From Oscillibacter sp. MSJ-31 (GTDB taxonomy: Bacteria > Bacillota > Clostridia > Oscillospirales > Oscillospiraceae): 64,000 bases of DNA. Location of the stretch: positions 1 through 64,000 of the forward strand of contig NZ_JAHLPT010000003.1 of assembly GCF_018918025.1 (NCBI RefSeq), read 5' to 3'. The translations under genes and the position numbers were made by a program. Below, one piece after another: positions 31,885 to 41,214 of the stretch; positions within the stretch are counted from its first letter, which is position 1; every line of letters begins with the position of its first letter. The notes under the pieces were generated by a model, which was given only the letters and a program-made list of their open reading frames with translations, ran no database searches and was not told the origin of the DNA.

Positions 31885-32661
31885 TCAGTCCACCACTCTC
31901 GTGAAGCTCGTGCCGCTCTTCTGGAAGCACACGTCCAGCCGCACGCGGTCGCCGCGCATATAGCTCGACGTACACTCGTACACCAGACCGTTCTCCATCG
32001 TCGTGCGCCGCTGGTGGTGGAAGGCCGCCGCTCCTGGCACGCAGCCGAGCAGCTTCGCCTCGTACTCGCCGAGCGTCACCGCCTCATAGCTGTCCTCCGC
32101 CGCGAATGGCACCACGCCGACGTGGTAGAGCAGGCTGTAAAAGCTGTGCGTTTCCAGCATCTCGCGCGTCAGGTTCGGATAGATGTGCTGCGGATAGTAC
32201 GAGGTCTCCAAAATCAGCGGCTCGTTGTCCACGTTGCGCACGCGCGTGAAGCAGTAGACCTTCACGCCGTCCTCCAGCGCCATCAGACGCTTGATCTTCG
32301 GCGCGGGGTCGATGATATCAAAGCTCACCAGTGTGGACGAGGGGTGCTTGCCCATCGACGAGATCTCCGTCGTGAACGAATACTGCACGCCCTTGCGCCG
32401 CGTGCTCGGATCGGCGACGAAGGTGCCCTTGCCGCGCTTGCGCACGACGAAGCCGGCCTCCTCCAGCGAGCCGATGGCCTGCCGCACGGTGTTGCGGCTG
32501 ATCTCGAATTTATCGCAAAGCTCCGCCTCGCTCGGCAGCAGATCGCCCACCCGCAGCGTACCGGACGTGATGGTATTCTTGATGATGCCGGTCAGCTGCG
32601 CGTACAGCGGAATATCGCTCGCCATCGAGAGCGATGCCTTCAAAATCGGATTTTCTTCCAT
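31885..32661 (-). CDS. GntR-family (HutC/UTRA) transcriptional regulator
   Basis: A 258-residue regulator: N-terminal winged helix (IPLYAQLTGIIKNTITSGTL, LPSEAELCDKFEISRNTVRQAI, residues about 18-70) and C-terminal UTRA effector domain (PLILETSYYPQHIYP … SSYMRGDRVRLDV). UTRA domains bind sugar phosphates or small acids. The ATG at 32661 has GGGGAGG upstream. It is separated from the dehydrogenase gene by a terminator but lies head-to-tail with it, and may control it or a distant transport operon. Confidence 0.88.
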   Translation of the reverse strand: MEENPILKASLSMASDIPLYAQLTGIIKNTITSGTLRVGDLLPSEAELCDKFEISRNTVRQAIGSLEEAGFVVRKRGKGTFVADPSTRRKGVQYSFTTEISSMGKHPSSTLVSFDIIDPAPKIKRLMALEDGVKVYCFTRVRNVDNEPLILETSYYPQHIYPNLTREMLETHSFYSLLYHVGVVPFAAEDSYEAVTLGEYEAKLLGCVPGAAAFHHQRRTTMENGLVYECTSSYMRGDRVRLDVCFQKSGTSFTRVVD

Positions 32662-32716
32662 TTCTGCCTCCCCGGACACAAATCGGGTCATCCCGTTTTG
32701 TCCTATTGGTGCCGAT

Positions 32717-32738
32717 TGTATCACAAACATTTGGTACA
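32717..32738. promoter_or_regulatory. Imperfect palindrome in the GntR promoter
   Basis: On the minus strand TGTAcCAAAtgTTTGtgATACA is a near-symmetric 22-mer that overlaps a TACAAT -10-like box. Its location 55 bp upstream of the regulator start fits an autoregulatory GntR operator. Confidence 0.4.
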
Positions 32739-32837
32739 TTCCAGTCCCTACGGCACTTTTTCCGCAAATTCAGCAAAACGGCAGAAAAACGTCTGTTTTC
32801 TTGCCCTTTTGCCCAATCGGGAACAGGCGGCACAGCA

Positions 32838-32876
32838 AAGGAAGCAGGCAGCCCGATTGGGCCACCTGCTTCCTTA
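32838..32876. terminator. Terminator after the 2-hydroxyacid dehydrogenase
   Basis: AAGGAAGCAGG … CCTGCTTCCTT with an inner GCCCGATTGGGC stem forms a long, nearly perfect hairpin 37 bp beyond the leftward gene's stop. T-runs are short on both sides. Confidence 0.65.
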
Positions 32877-32912
32877 TGTACGATTCTCAATGCCGCGCAA
32901 AAGCGCGACCGC

Positions 32913-33887
32913 TTAGAACTTGGGCTTCTGGGCCTTGACCTGCGGCTCCTGACCGTTGCAGACGGCAACGATGTCGTTGGCGACGCTGGTGCAGCAGTTG
33001 AGCACGCTCTGCTCGGTGGTGGCGGCCATGTGCGGGGTCATGATCACGTTGTCGAGATCGAACAGCGCACGGCTGGACTCCTGAATGGGCTCATGCTCAA
33101 AGACATCCAGACCGGCCTGGAACAGGGTGCCGTCCTGCAGGCAGGCGACCAGCTCATCTTCCTTGATGAGGGCGCCGCGCGCGCAGTTGATGAAGGAAGC
33201 GGTGGGCTTCATCCAGCTGAACTGCTCACGGCCGATGGAGTGCTCGGTGGAGGGAACGACGGGCAGATGCACGGACACGAAATCAGCCTGCTCCCAGACC
33301 TCCTTCGCGGTCTCCTTCAGCTCGCACAGGTCGCCGATCTTCTCCTGCGTCATGTACGGGTCGTAGCCGATGACCTTCATGCCGAAGCCGTACTTGCACT
33401 TTTTCATGGCAAGCTGGGAGATGCGGCCGCAGCCGATCATGCCGAGGGTCTTGCCGCCCAGCTCGTAGGTGTGCTCCATGTCCATGCGGACGAGGAAGTT
33501 GCCGCCGCGGAACTGGCGGTCAACATAGGTGAAGCGCTTGGCGCACATGAGCATCAGCATCACGGCGTGCTCGGCGACGGCGTTGGCGTTGCCGGCGGGC
33601 GCGTAGACGACGGTAATGTCCTTGGCGTGGGCATGATCCATGTCGATGTTGTCGAGGCCGGCGCCCTGCTTGCCGATGACCTTGAGATTGGTGCAGGTAT
33701 CCATCATCTTGGCGGTGATGGGCTCGGTGCGGCACATGATGGCGTCGGGCTGGAACGCGGCGAGCTCCTTGACGTAGGTCTCCTCGTCGTTGTGGCTGCA
33801 CAGCTTCACCTCGAAGTCGTTGGACTCGAAGATATGCGTCGCGATCTCATTGAGCTCGATGGTGTAATAAACCTTGAACTTAGCCAT
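32913..33887 (-). CDS. D-isomer-specific 2-hydroxyacid dehydrogenase (SerA-like)
   Basis: A 324-residue NAD-dependent dehydrogenase. The nucleotide site is LGMIGCGRISQ near residue 150, with catalytic Arg in NCARGALI near residue 233 and the His in VIMTPHMAATT near residue 282. No C-terminal ACT domain is present, so it is the short form. Phosphoglycerate, lactate or another hydroxyacid could be the substrate. GAGAGGGG lies before the ATG, with a TATAAT box about 30 bp upstream. Bases 33888-34086 hold only this promoter region. Confidence 0.85.
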   Translation of the reverse strand: MAKFKVYYTIELNEIATHIFESNDFEVKLCSHNDEETYVKELAAFQPDAIMCRTEPITAKMMDTCTNLKVIGKQGAGLDNIDMDHAHAKDITVVYAPAGNANAVAEHAVMLMLMCAKRFTYVDRQFRGGNFLVRMDMEHTYELGGKTLGMIGCGRISQLAMKKCKYGFGMKVIGYDPYMTQEKIGDLCELKETAKEVWEQADFVSVHLPVVPSTEHSIGREQFSWMKPTASFINCARGALIKEDELVACLQDGTLFQAGLDVFEHEPIQESSRALFDLDNVIMTPHMAATTEQSVLNCCTSVANDIVAVCNGQEPQVKAQKPKF

Positions 33888-34086
33888 GATAAAAAACCCC
33901 TCTCAAAATATTATAATTGTTGATTTTATTTCCCGATCTCCCGATCTTCTGTCAGTTCGTTCATTGTACACCCGCTCTTTCATAAAAGCAAGCCATTTGC
34001 CGATTTTTTGCAGGAATTTATGCATTTTCTTTGCGTCTTACCACTAATTTTGAAAACACGCTTTCACAAAATTGAACACATTTACA

Positions 34087-34125
34087 AAAATGCACAAGTT
34101 CTCTCGGAAAACTTGTGCATTTTAT
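34087..34125. terminator. Hairpin between the dehydrogenase and VanW genes (outer)
   Basis: AATGCACAAGTT and AACTTGTGCATT form a perfect 12-bp stem with TTATC after it. Together with the next hairpin it insulates the leftward VanW transcript from the dehydrogenase promoter. Confidence 0.65.
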
Positions 34126-34127
34126 CA

Positions 34128-34170
34128 AAAGGAGTCCTCCGCGGCAGCGGAGGACTCCTTTCTTTTTCTC
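34128..34170. terminator. Terminator after the VanW gene
   Basis: AAAGGAGTCCTCCGC and GCGGAGGACTCCTTT form a 15-bp stem, with T-rich flanks on both strands. It begins one base beyond the VanW stop. Confidence 0.85.
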
Positions 34171-36039
34171 TTATGCCGCCGGCGCCGTCTCGGACATCTG
34201 CGGCGTCTCCGGTATCGCCGGCGTCTGCGTCGGATCGACATCCGGCACGCCCGGGTCCGTCATCGTTGCGCCCGGGTCCGTCGTCGGCACGCCCGGGTCG
34301 CTCCCCGGCACCGTCGGATCCATTGCCGGCACATTCGGGTCGACCGTCGGATCCGCCGCCTTGCCGACGAGAATGATGCGGTTGCGGCTCTTGTAGCGGC
34401 TCGTCGCCTCATAAGTCGAAGAGAGCAGCGTCCCGTCGCCCGCGTACACATTGCGGTAGGTCTTGACCACATAGCCGGTGTACGGCGTCTGCTCCACCTT
34501 CTGCTCGCCCGGCGCGAGCGTGTCGGTCTCGACGGTCACCTCCTCAAAGGGCGTCGTGCTGATGAGCTCCGTCACGATCTTCACATAATGGTCGTCGGTC
34601 TTGGTGCCGAGAAGGGTGATCTTGATGTAGTCCTTTTTATCCTTCGTAAAAAAGTCCGCCTGCACCTTGATGGGGTAGAGCGTGTTGTTGCGGAACTCAA
34701 ACTCCGGTCCGCCGCTCGCCACCGTCGCGTCCAGCCCGAGGCCGATGTAGTCCGAGGCATAGCCGTGATTCACGCGCTGCACGATCTCAAGGTTCGCGTA
34801 CAGCACCGCCGCGTAGAGCGTCGAGCTTGCCTGACACGCGCCGCCGCCGATCATGTCCACGGTCTTGCCGTTGAGATAGCCCGGCGCGGGCGAATAGCCG
34901 TTTTCCGCCGTGAACGGCGTCACCAGCGGGCCGTACTTCATCGTGTCGCCCGCGTTGAGGATGTAGCCCGTGATGCGCTCTGCCGTCAGCTTCACGTTCT
35001 TGTGCCGTCCCGGTGCGCCGCCGACGCGCGTGGTGTAGCTGCTCAGCTCGTCGCGGAACAGTCCCGCCTCCAGCTGCTCGGTCGTGACCTCCGGCCGCTC
35101 GACCGTCGCCCGGACGGTGAAGGTCTCCCCCGGCGCCGCCGCGTCGTAAGCGCTCTGCAAGTCGGCAAGCGTAAAGCTCACCCCCGCATGGCTCGGGATG
35201 ATCTTCTCATTTTCTATGTCGTAGCTCGCGTTGACCTTCTCGCCCACGAGCTTTTCCCGCTCCGCCGCCAGATCGACCGCCTGCGCGGGCACGGTCTCGT
35301 AGACCGCCTCCTCGTCCCGGTCGCCGTACAGCGTCACCTGGAGCGGGCAGCCGCCGCCAAGGTATGCGCCGCGCAGCGCGTCGCCGATCACACGCCGCGC
35401 CTGCTCCCGATCCGGGATATGGCGGCCGTCCCTGCTTTTGGTCACGCTGATCGCACTCTCGGTCGTCAGAGCGATGGCAAACTCCACCGGCTCGCACTCC
35501 AGCGCATCCAGCACCGGCTCCACCGCCGAGCAAAACGGCTCCTCGGATACGATGCTCTCCTCAGGCTCGCTAAAAAGCGAGAAAAGGAAGCCCGCGCCGC
35601 TCTTGAAAAAGCCGTCGCCCTTCGCGCTGTGCACCCACGCCAGCGTATCCGCGGCCTTCCGGCAGTCGATGTCCGCCGGAATATCGCCCAGCGCCACACC
35701 CGCGATCACCTCGCAGCTGTCTCCCTCCATCACGGCAAAGTCGAGCCGCGCGCTCTGCGCGTCAATGACCCGCCGCGTCAGCTCCGCCGCCGCCTGTTCC
35801 TCGGTCATGCCGCCGTAGTCCACGCCGCCGACCGTCGTGTTGGGATAGATGGTCCCGCTCAGCGTCGCGTAGGCGCACAGCCCCAGATACGCCACAGCCA
35901 GCACGCCGAGCGCGATACCGGCAATGGCCCATCCTCTTTTGCCGCCCTTCGCCAAATGCTTGCCGCCCTTGCCGGCGCTCTCCGCTGTCTCCGCGGCCTC
36001 GTTTCTCTTTTCCTCAAAGGCACCCAGGTTTTCTTCCAT
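34171..36039 (-). CDS. VanW-family cell-envelope protein
   Basis: A 622-residue envelope protein. A basic cytoplasmic start, one membrane segment (WAIAGIALGVLAVAYLGLCAY, residues about 36-56), two peptidoglycan-binding-4 (YoaR) repeats and the VanW domain (SSYTTRVGGAPGRHKNVKLTAERI … IGGGACQASSTLY) are visible. A G5-like domain follows (about 470-530) and then a Pro/Asp-rich tail of imperfect DPGVP/DPTVP repeats (about 570-610). It is anchored in the membrane and probably acts at the peptidoglycan of the outer face. The repeat tail is a likely wall-spanning linker. Confidence 0.88.
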   Translation of the reverse strand: MEENLGAFEEKRNEAAETAESAGKGGKHLAKGGKRGWAIAGIALGVLAVAYLGLCAYATLSGTIYPNTTVGGVDYGGMTEEQAAAELTRRVIDAQSARLDFAVMEGDSCEVIAGVALGDIPADIDCRKAADTLAWVHSAKGDGFFKSGAGFLFSLFSEPEESIVSEEPFCSAVEPVLDALECEPVEFAIALTTESAISVTKSRDGRHIPDREQARRVIGDALRGAYLGGGCPLQVTLYGDRDEEAVYETVPAQAVDLAAEREKLVGEKVNASYDIENEKIIPSHAGVSFTLADLQSAYDAAAPGETFTVRATVERPEVTTEQLEAGLFRDELSSYTTRVGGAPGRHKNVKLTAERITGYILNAGDTMKYGPLVTPFTAENGYSPAPGYLNGKTVDMIGGGACQASSTLYAAVLYANLEIVQRVNHGYASDYIGLGLDATVASGGPEFEFRNNTLYPIKVQADFFTKDKKDYIKITLLGTKTDDHYVKIVTELISTTPFEEVTVETDTLAPGEQKVEQTPYTGYVVKTYRNVYAGDGTLLSSTYEATSRYKSRNRIILVGKAADPTVDPNVPAMDPTVPGSDPGVPTTDPGATMTDPGVPDVDPTQTPAIPETPQMSETAPAA

Positions 36040-36150
36040 TCCGGCACCCTCCTGCTGTTCTGAATCAATATCCCGCTGTGTATACCACAGCCAGTCTATT
36101 GCAGTATAGCATAGATTTTGCGAAAAAGAGTAACGATTTGGTTACAATTT

Positions 36151-36972
36151 TTACGCCGTTTTGGCAGCCCCCGTGCGTGGGATGCGGATGGTCAGCCGGA
36201 TCTCCTCGTCCGTGTCCTCCCGCTCGTACGCCGCGTCCACCCCCGCGCGCTGCATGATGCCCATGCTCCGCCGGATGGTGTTGAGAAACAGCCGCACATC
36301 CTTCACGATGAACGTCGGCCTCCGCCGCGGCGGCGTGACCGCCGCGCGCTGCAAAACCGACTCGATGTACGCCTCCGCCTGCGCCACATTGCAGCCCCGC
36401 TCCACGATGACGCGCAGCGCCGCCAGACGCTCGTTCTCGTCGCTCAATCGCAGCAGGGCGCGCGCGTGCCGCTCGGAAAGCCCCCCCTCGCGCAGCAGCG
36501 CCACGCACGCGGGCGAGAGGCGCAGCAGCCTCAGCTTGTTCGCCACCGCGCTCTGCGACTTGCCCAGCCTCTCCGCCGCCTGCTCCTGCGACAGGCCGTA
36601 GACCGCGATGAGCTTTGCGATGGCAGCAGCCTCCTCCATGTAGTGCAGGTCCTGCCGCTGCAAATTTTCGATCAGCGAGAGCAGCGCCGACTGCTCCTCG
36701 TCCGACCGCACCGCGAGGCACGGCACCTCCCGCAGACCCGCGAGCTTCGCCGCCCGCAGCCGCCGCTCTCCTGCGATCAGCTCGTAGCCGTCCTCCCCGC
36801 GCCGCACGGTCAGCGGCTGCAAAATGCCGTAGCGCCCGATGCTCTCCGCCAGCTCGCGCAGCGCCTCCGGCTCAAAGTATTTCCGCGGCTGATCGGGATT
36901 CGCGCGGATCTCGTCCACGCTCAGATACAGCACGCGCCGGCCCGTCCACATTCCCTTGTGCATGATCTCCAT
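36151..36972 (-). CDS. noc: ParB/Noc-like DNA-binding protein
   Basis: A 273-residue ParB-superfamily protein with the CTPase N-domain (NPDQPRKYFEPEALRELAESI, GYELIAGERRLRAAKLAGL, ALLSLIENLQRQDLHYMEEA) and a central HTH (SQEQAAERLGKSQSAVANKLRLLRL). It lacks a linked ParA. A second, Soj-linked ParB is at 49.9 kb. In Bacillus the orphan paralogue is Noc, the nucleoid-occlusion factor, so that role is inferred. The C-terminus is basic and lacks the acidic Spo0J dimerisation pattern. Confidence 0.75.
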   Translation of the reverse strand: MEIMHKGMWTGRRVLYLSVDEIRANPDQPRKYFEPEALRELAESIGRYGILQPLTVRRGEDGYELIAGERRLRAAKLAGLREVPCLAVRSDEEQSALLSLIENLQRQDLHYMEEAAAIAKLIAVYGLSQEQAAERLGKSQSAVANKLRLLRLSPACVALLREGGLSERHARALLRLSDENERLAALRVIVERGCNVAQAEAYIESVLQRAAVTPPRRRPTFIVKDVRLFLNTIRRSMGIMQRAGVDAAYEREDTDEEIRLTIRIPRTGAAKTA

Positions 36973-37157
36973 GGCGTCCCCTCCTATCGCGGTCTCCCCC
37001 GCATCCTTGTCCCCATTCTAAAAGCGGCGGCACGCAAAGCCGCACGAATTTTGTCAGGGAATCGGGAAAATTTTCATTTCCCCGATCTTCCTATTTACGA
37101 ATCGCTCCGCTTCGTGTAAAATAAAAGGACTTATGATCGAACGAAGGGAGGCGCGCT

Positions 37158-38072
37158 ATGGCCGGCTATGTTCTGCACCTGAGCGAGCAGGAGAATATCA
37201 CCCTGTCCGCCGCCGTGACGCGCCGCCTGATCGACGGCGGGGACGGCGACGCCGCCCTGCTCTACCTGTGCCTGCTCAAAAACCGCGGCAGCGCCTCCCC
37301 CGAAACGCTCCGCGCCGAGCTCAAATGGGACGAGGCGCGCCGCTCGCGCGCCGAGGCCGCCCTTGCCCGCATGGGACTCGTCAGCGCCCCGAAGCCGGAG
37401 GAGCCCACTCCCTCGCCCGTCCCCGCGCCCTCTGCCGAGCGCCCCGCCTATTCGCGCGAGGACGTCGCCCGCAAGTTAGAGCAGGATGCGAGCTTTTCCG
37501 CGCTTCTGCGCGAGGTCGAGCGCAAGCTCGGCCCGCTCTCCACACCGTCCGTCGGCAAGCTCCTCGGGCTTTACGAGGACCTCGGCCTGCCCGCCGACGT
37601 GCTCTTTCTCCTCGTCAACCACTGCATCGCCCGCCACGCCGCGCAGTACGGCGCGGGGCGGCTGCCCACCATGCGCCGGATCGAGCAGGAGGGCTACGTC
37701 TGGGCGAGAAAGGGCCTCCTTTCCTCGACCAGCGCAAACGACTACCTCAACGCCCTCCACGCGCGCGAGCAGAAGTACCCCGCCTACATGGCAGTCCTTC
37801 AGCTCGGCGAACGCAAGCCCTCCCCGAGCGAGGAGAAATACCTCGCCGCTTGGGTGGACATGGGCTTCCCCGCCGAGACCGTCGCCCTCGCGTATGATAA
37901 GACCGTCCTGCGCTGCCATGAATTCAAGTGGGCGTACTGCAACGGCATCCTGAAGCGCTGGCACGAAAAGGGGCTCCACACCCCCGCGGAGACCGCGGCG
38001 GAAAACGCCGCGCCGAAAAAAGAAGAAAAACCGTCCGGCGGCAAGAACGACTGGATGAAGCAATACCTGTAA
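37158..38072 (+). CDS. dnaD: DnaD-domain replication protein
   Basis: A 304-residue primosome or accessory replication protein. The N-terminal winged region (LSEQENITLSAAVTRRLI…) is followed by a Pro-rich linker (EEPTPSPVPAPSAERP) and a DnaD/DnaB2 domain (SVGKLLGLYEDLGLPADVLFLLVNHCIAR, then YVWARKGLLSSTSANDYL and FKWAYCNGILKRWHEKGLHT). It is directly followed by the helicase-loader-like ATPase, the usual DnaD-DnaI pairing. GAAGGGAGG precedes the ATG. Confidence 0.85.
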   Translation: MAGYVLHLSEQENITLSAAVTRRLIDGGDGDAALLYLCLLKNRGSASPETLRAELKWDEARRSRAEAALARMGLVSAPKPEEPTPSPVPAPSAERPAYSREDVARKLEQDASFSALLREVERKLGPLSTPSVGKLLGLYEDLGLPADVLFLLVNHCIARHAAQYGAGRLPTMRRIEQEGYVWARKGLLSSTSANDYLNALHAREQKYPAYMAVLQLGERKPSPSEEKYLAAWVDMGFPAETVALAYDKTVLRCHEFKWAYCNGILKRWHEKGLHTPAETAAENAAPKKEEKPSGGKNDWMKQYL

Positions 38073-38085
38073 GGGAGGGGATCTC

Positions 38086-39072
38086 ATGTCCTACGACGGA
38101 AAGCTCATGCGCCGCGCGATGGTCCGCTTTGAGGAGGCGAAGCAGCGCCGCGCCGACGCACTGCACGCGCGCGAGCGCGCGGTCTATGCCGCCGTCCCCC
38201 GCATCGCGGAGATCGACGCCGCCCTGCGCGAGACCATGTCCAAGCTCATTTCCTCCGCCCTGCGCCGCGGCACGGACCCCCGTCCCGCCATCGAGGCGCT
38301 CAAGGAGGAAAACCTCGCCCTCCAGCGCGAGCGCGCCGAGCTGCTCGTCGCCCACGGCTATCCCGCCGACTACCTCGAGGATAAGCCCAACTGTCCCCTC
38401 TGCGGCGACACCGGCTGGCGCGGCAGCGAGGTCTGCTCCTGCCTGAACGACTACTATGCCCGCGTCCAGCTCGAGGAGCTCTCCCGGCTCCTCGACCTCG
38501 GCACGCAGAGCTTCGAGACCTTCTCCTTTGACGTCTACTCCCCCTACGCCCCCCTTGATCAGGACATTTCCCCCCGCTCGAACATGGAACGCATCTACGA
38601 CGCCTGCCGCGACTATGCCTACGAATTTTCCCCCCGCAGCGGCAATCTTCTGCTCTCGGGCGATCCCGGGCTGGGCAAGACCTTCCTCTCCGCCTGCATT
38701 GCACGCGTCGTGAGCGAAACGGGCCACTCCGTTGTCTACGACACCGCCGCCCACATCTTCGAGCGCTTCGAGGCGCAGAAATTCTCCCGCGACGAGACCG
38801 GCGGCGCGGACGAGGACGTCTCCCGCCTTCTCCGCTGCGACCTGCTCATCATCGACGATCTCGGCACCGAGCTGACCACCGAGTTCGTCCGCAGCGCCTT
38901 CTACCAGATCGTCAACACGCGTCTGATGACGAACAAAAAGACCATCATCTCCACCAACCTCTCCCCCGCCGAGCTCTCGCGCCGCTACGGCGCGAACATC
39001 CTCTCGCGCATCGAGGGCGCCTACCGCATCCTCCCCTTCTTCGGCGACGATATCCGCAAGCAGAAAAAGTAA
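38086..39072 (+). CDS. dnaI: DnaC/DnaI-like helicase loader ATPase
   Basis: A 328-residue AAA+ protein. An N-terminal coiled region and a CPLCGDTGWRG … CSC zinc-binding segment (residues about 103-125) precede the ATPase core with Walker A GDPGLGKTF (near 193), Walker B LLIIDDLGTE and the sensor STNLSPAELSRRYG. It loads the replicative helicase. It begins 13 bp after dnaD, so the two are one operon. Confidence 0.88.
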   Translation: MSYDGKLMRRAMVRFEEAKQRRADALHARERAVYAAVPRIAEIDAALRETMSKLISSALRRGTDPRPAIEALKEENLALQRERAELLVAHGYPADYLEDKPNCPLCGDTGWRGSEVCSCLNDYYARVQLEELSRLLDLGTQSFETFSFDVYSPYAPLDQDISPRSNMERIYDACRDYAYEFSPRSGNLLLSGDPGLGKTFLSACIARVVSETGHSVVYDTAAHIFERFEAQKFSRDETGGADEDVSRLLRCDLLIIDDLGTELTTEFVRSAFYQIVNTRLMTNKKTIISTNLSPAELSRRYGANILSRIEGAYRILPFFGDDIRKQKK

Positions 39073-39084
39073 AGCACACGCAAA

Positions 39085-39120
39085 GAAGCGGCCTCCCCTG
39101 CGGGAGACCGCTTCCGTCTT
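39085..39120. terminator. Bidirectional terminator between dnaI and PBP2
   Basis: GAAGCGGCCTCCC (39085-39097) pairs with GGGAGACCGCTTC (39102-39114), followed by CGTCTTTT. Confidence 0.75.
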
Positions 39121-41181
39121 TTACTGGATGAGCATATTTTCGCCCACGACCGCCTTCGCCTCGTCCACCGAGGTGAAGTAGGCGTTGAGGATCTGCACCG
39201 CGGTCGAGGCCAGCGCGCCGCCGCTGCCGCCCTTTTCGATCACCACCGCCAGCGCGATCTGCGGATCGTCGTAGGGCGCGAACGCCACGAACACGCCGTT
39301 GCTGACCTTGCCGCCGGTCTGCGCCGTGCCGGTCTTGGCGGCGGCGTCCACCACGCAGTCCTTGAAATAATACGCCACGCTGCCCGACACGACCAGGTCG
39401 CGCATTCCCTGCAAGACCGCCTGCAAATTCTCCGGCTCGATGTCGATGATCTCCGCCGGCGGCTCGTCGTACACGTCGACGAGCTCGGCGCTGTCGTAGG
39501 TCCGCACCTCCTTGAGCAGATGCGCGTTGTACCGCGTCCCGCCGCCCGCGAGCGTCGCAACGTAGTTCGCAAGCTGCAAAGGCGTGAAGAGCGAGTACGA
39601 CTGGCCGATGGCGGCGGTCAGCGTCTGACCGTCCGTCCAGTAATGTCCGTCGAGCGAGTTGACGTAGTCCGGCGTGGTCATCACGCCGATCTTCTCCGGG
39701 ATCTCGATGCCCGTCGGCTCACCGAGACCGAAGGCCGAGGCATAGCGCGCGATCGTGGAGATGCCCGTCCTGCGTCCGATGTCATAGAAGAAATAGTTGC
39801 ACGACACCTTGATGGCCTCGGTCACGTCGATGCGCCCGTGCGTGCCGCCGTTCTGGTTGTAGAGCCAGCATTTGTAAGCCCAGTCGCCGTAGTGATACAC
39901 GCCCTTCGTCAGAATGGTGGACTTCGGCGTGATGATGCCGGTCTCCAGCGCCGCGATGGCCGTCACCGGCTTGAAGGTCGAGCCGGGCGCGTAGGTGCCC
40001 TGCGTCGCGCGGTTCCAGAACGGCTGGAGCGGATCGGTGTTGTTCTCCGTGTAATCCTCGTTGAAGGTCTTGAGCGAGAAGGTCGGGTACGACGCGAGCG
40101 AGAGCACCTCGCCCGTGCCGACCTGCACCACCGCCGCGGCCGCGCCGCGGTCGGTGTCGTCCTCCGCCGTCATGCTCTCCACTGTCTCGGCGAGAATGCG
40201 CTCCACATCCTCCTGAAAGTCGATGTCCAGCGTCAGCGCGACCGTATTGCCCGGTTCCGGCTCGACGGAGTAGATCTCCCCCGTCACCTTGCCCGCCGTA
40301 TTGGTCTCCACGATGCGCCGCCCGTTCCTGCCGCGCAGATAGTCCTCGAAGGCCAGCTCCACGCCGTCGTAGCCGACGTAGGCGTTCATCGCGTAGCCCT
40401 TTTCCTTGTATTCGTTCCACTTCTCGCGCGGGATCTTCGTGACGCGGCCGAGAATGTGCGCCGCCGCGTCGGTCTGGTACTCGCGCACGGACGAGGTGCC
40501 GATGTGGATGGGCGCATACGCGCCGTCCTTCAGCTCCGCGATCAGCTCCACGGAAATGTCCGACGCGATGGCCGCCGTCGAGAGCTGGTTGAGCTTCGTC
40601 ACCGCGAGGCAGTAGCGCAGGCCGACGAGCTTGCGTGCCTCCGTGTCGGTCAGATCCTCATCCGCCTTGAACTCCGTGCGCAGCCGCGAGAGCAGCGCCT
40701 CGGGGCTCAGCGGCGGGTCGGTGTCGGTCGTCAGCGCGTCCTCGTCCGCCCACTTCTTGCTCACAAGGTAGCTGTTGAGCGTCGTGTGCGAGCCGGAGAC
40801 GGAAAAATCATAGGCGAACGGCGCGCCCGCCGTCAGCGGCAGCGTGTCCTCCCAGACGATCCCCCGGTTTTCCAGCAGCTCGATGAGCCGCAGCAGCTCC
40901 TTGTTGAGCGCCGCGTCGTCCGACGGCACGAGCGAAGCGTCCAGCTCGAGCGTATACACGCTCCGGTTCGTCACCAGCGCCTTGCCGTTCCGGTCGGTCA
41001 GGATGCCGCGCGAGGTCACCACCGTCTCGCTCTTCGTGTTCGCGCGGATGGACCGCGCGCGGTACTCCGCGCCGTGTACGATCTGCGCGTCAAAGAGCGT
41101 CACGAAATACGCCGCCAGCACCAGCGAGAAGAGCACGCCGATCGCGAGCAGGCGTCGGCTGAATTGCTTTTTGTCGTCCAC
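39121..41181 (-). CDS. mrdA: Penicillin-binding protein 2 (elongasome transpeptidase)
   Basis: A 686-residue class B PBP. A short cytoplasmic start and one membrane helix (LLAIGVLFSLVLAAYFVTLF) are followed by the dimerisation domain and the transpeptidase with STFKPVTA (SxxK), SCNYFFYDIG (SxN-type) and KTGTAQTG (KTG). It cross-links peptidoglycan during side-wall growth. It closes the leftward mreC-mreD-mrdA unit. RodA is not in the window. Confidence 0.93.
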   Translation of the reverse strand: MDDKKQFSRRLLAIGVLFSLVLAAYFVTLFDAQIVHGAEYRARSIRANTKSETVVTSRGILTDRNGKALVTNRSVYTLELDASLVPSDDAALNKELLRLIELLENRGIVWEDTLPLTAGAPFAYDFSVSGSHTTLNSYLVSKKWADEDALTTDTDPPLSPEALLSRLRTEFKADEDLTDTEARKLVGLRYCLAVTKLNQLSTAAIASDISVELIAELKDGAYAPIHIGTSSVREYQTDAAAHILGRVTKIPREKWNEYKEKGYAMNAYVGYDGVELAFEDYLRGRNGRRIVETNTAGKVTGEIYSVEPEPGNTVALTLDIDFQEDVERILAETVESMTAEDDTDRGAAAAVVQVGTGEVLSLASYPTFSLKTFNEDYTENNTDPLQPFWNRATQGTYAPGSTFKPVTAIAALETGIITPKSTILTKGVYHYGDWAYKCWLYNQNGGTHGRIDVTEAIKVSCNYFFYDIGRRTGISTIARYASAFGLGEPTGIEIPEKIGVMTTPDYVNSLDGHYWTDGQTLTAAIGQSYSLFTPLQLANYVATLAGGGTRYNAHLLKEVRTYDSAELVDVYDEPPAEIIDIEPENLQAVLQGMRDLVVSGSVAYYFKDCVVDAAAKTGTAQTGGKVSNGVFVAFAPYDDPQIALAVVIEKGGSGGALASTAVQILNAYFTSVDEAKAVVGENMLIQ

Positions 41182-41214
41182 GGCAGGCCCTCCCTTCGCG
41201 GTTCTTTGCCGTTG

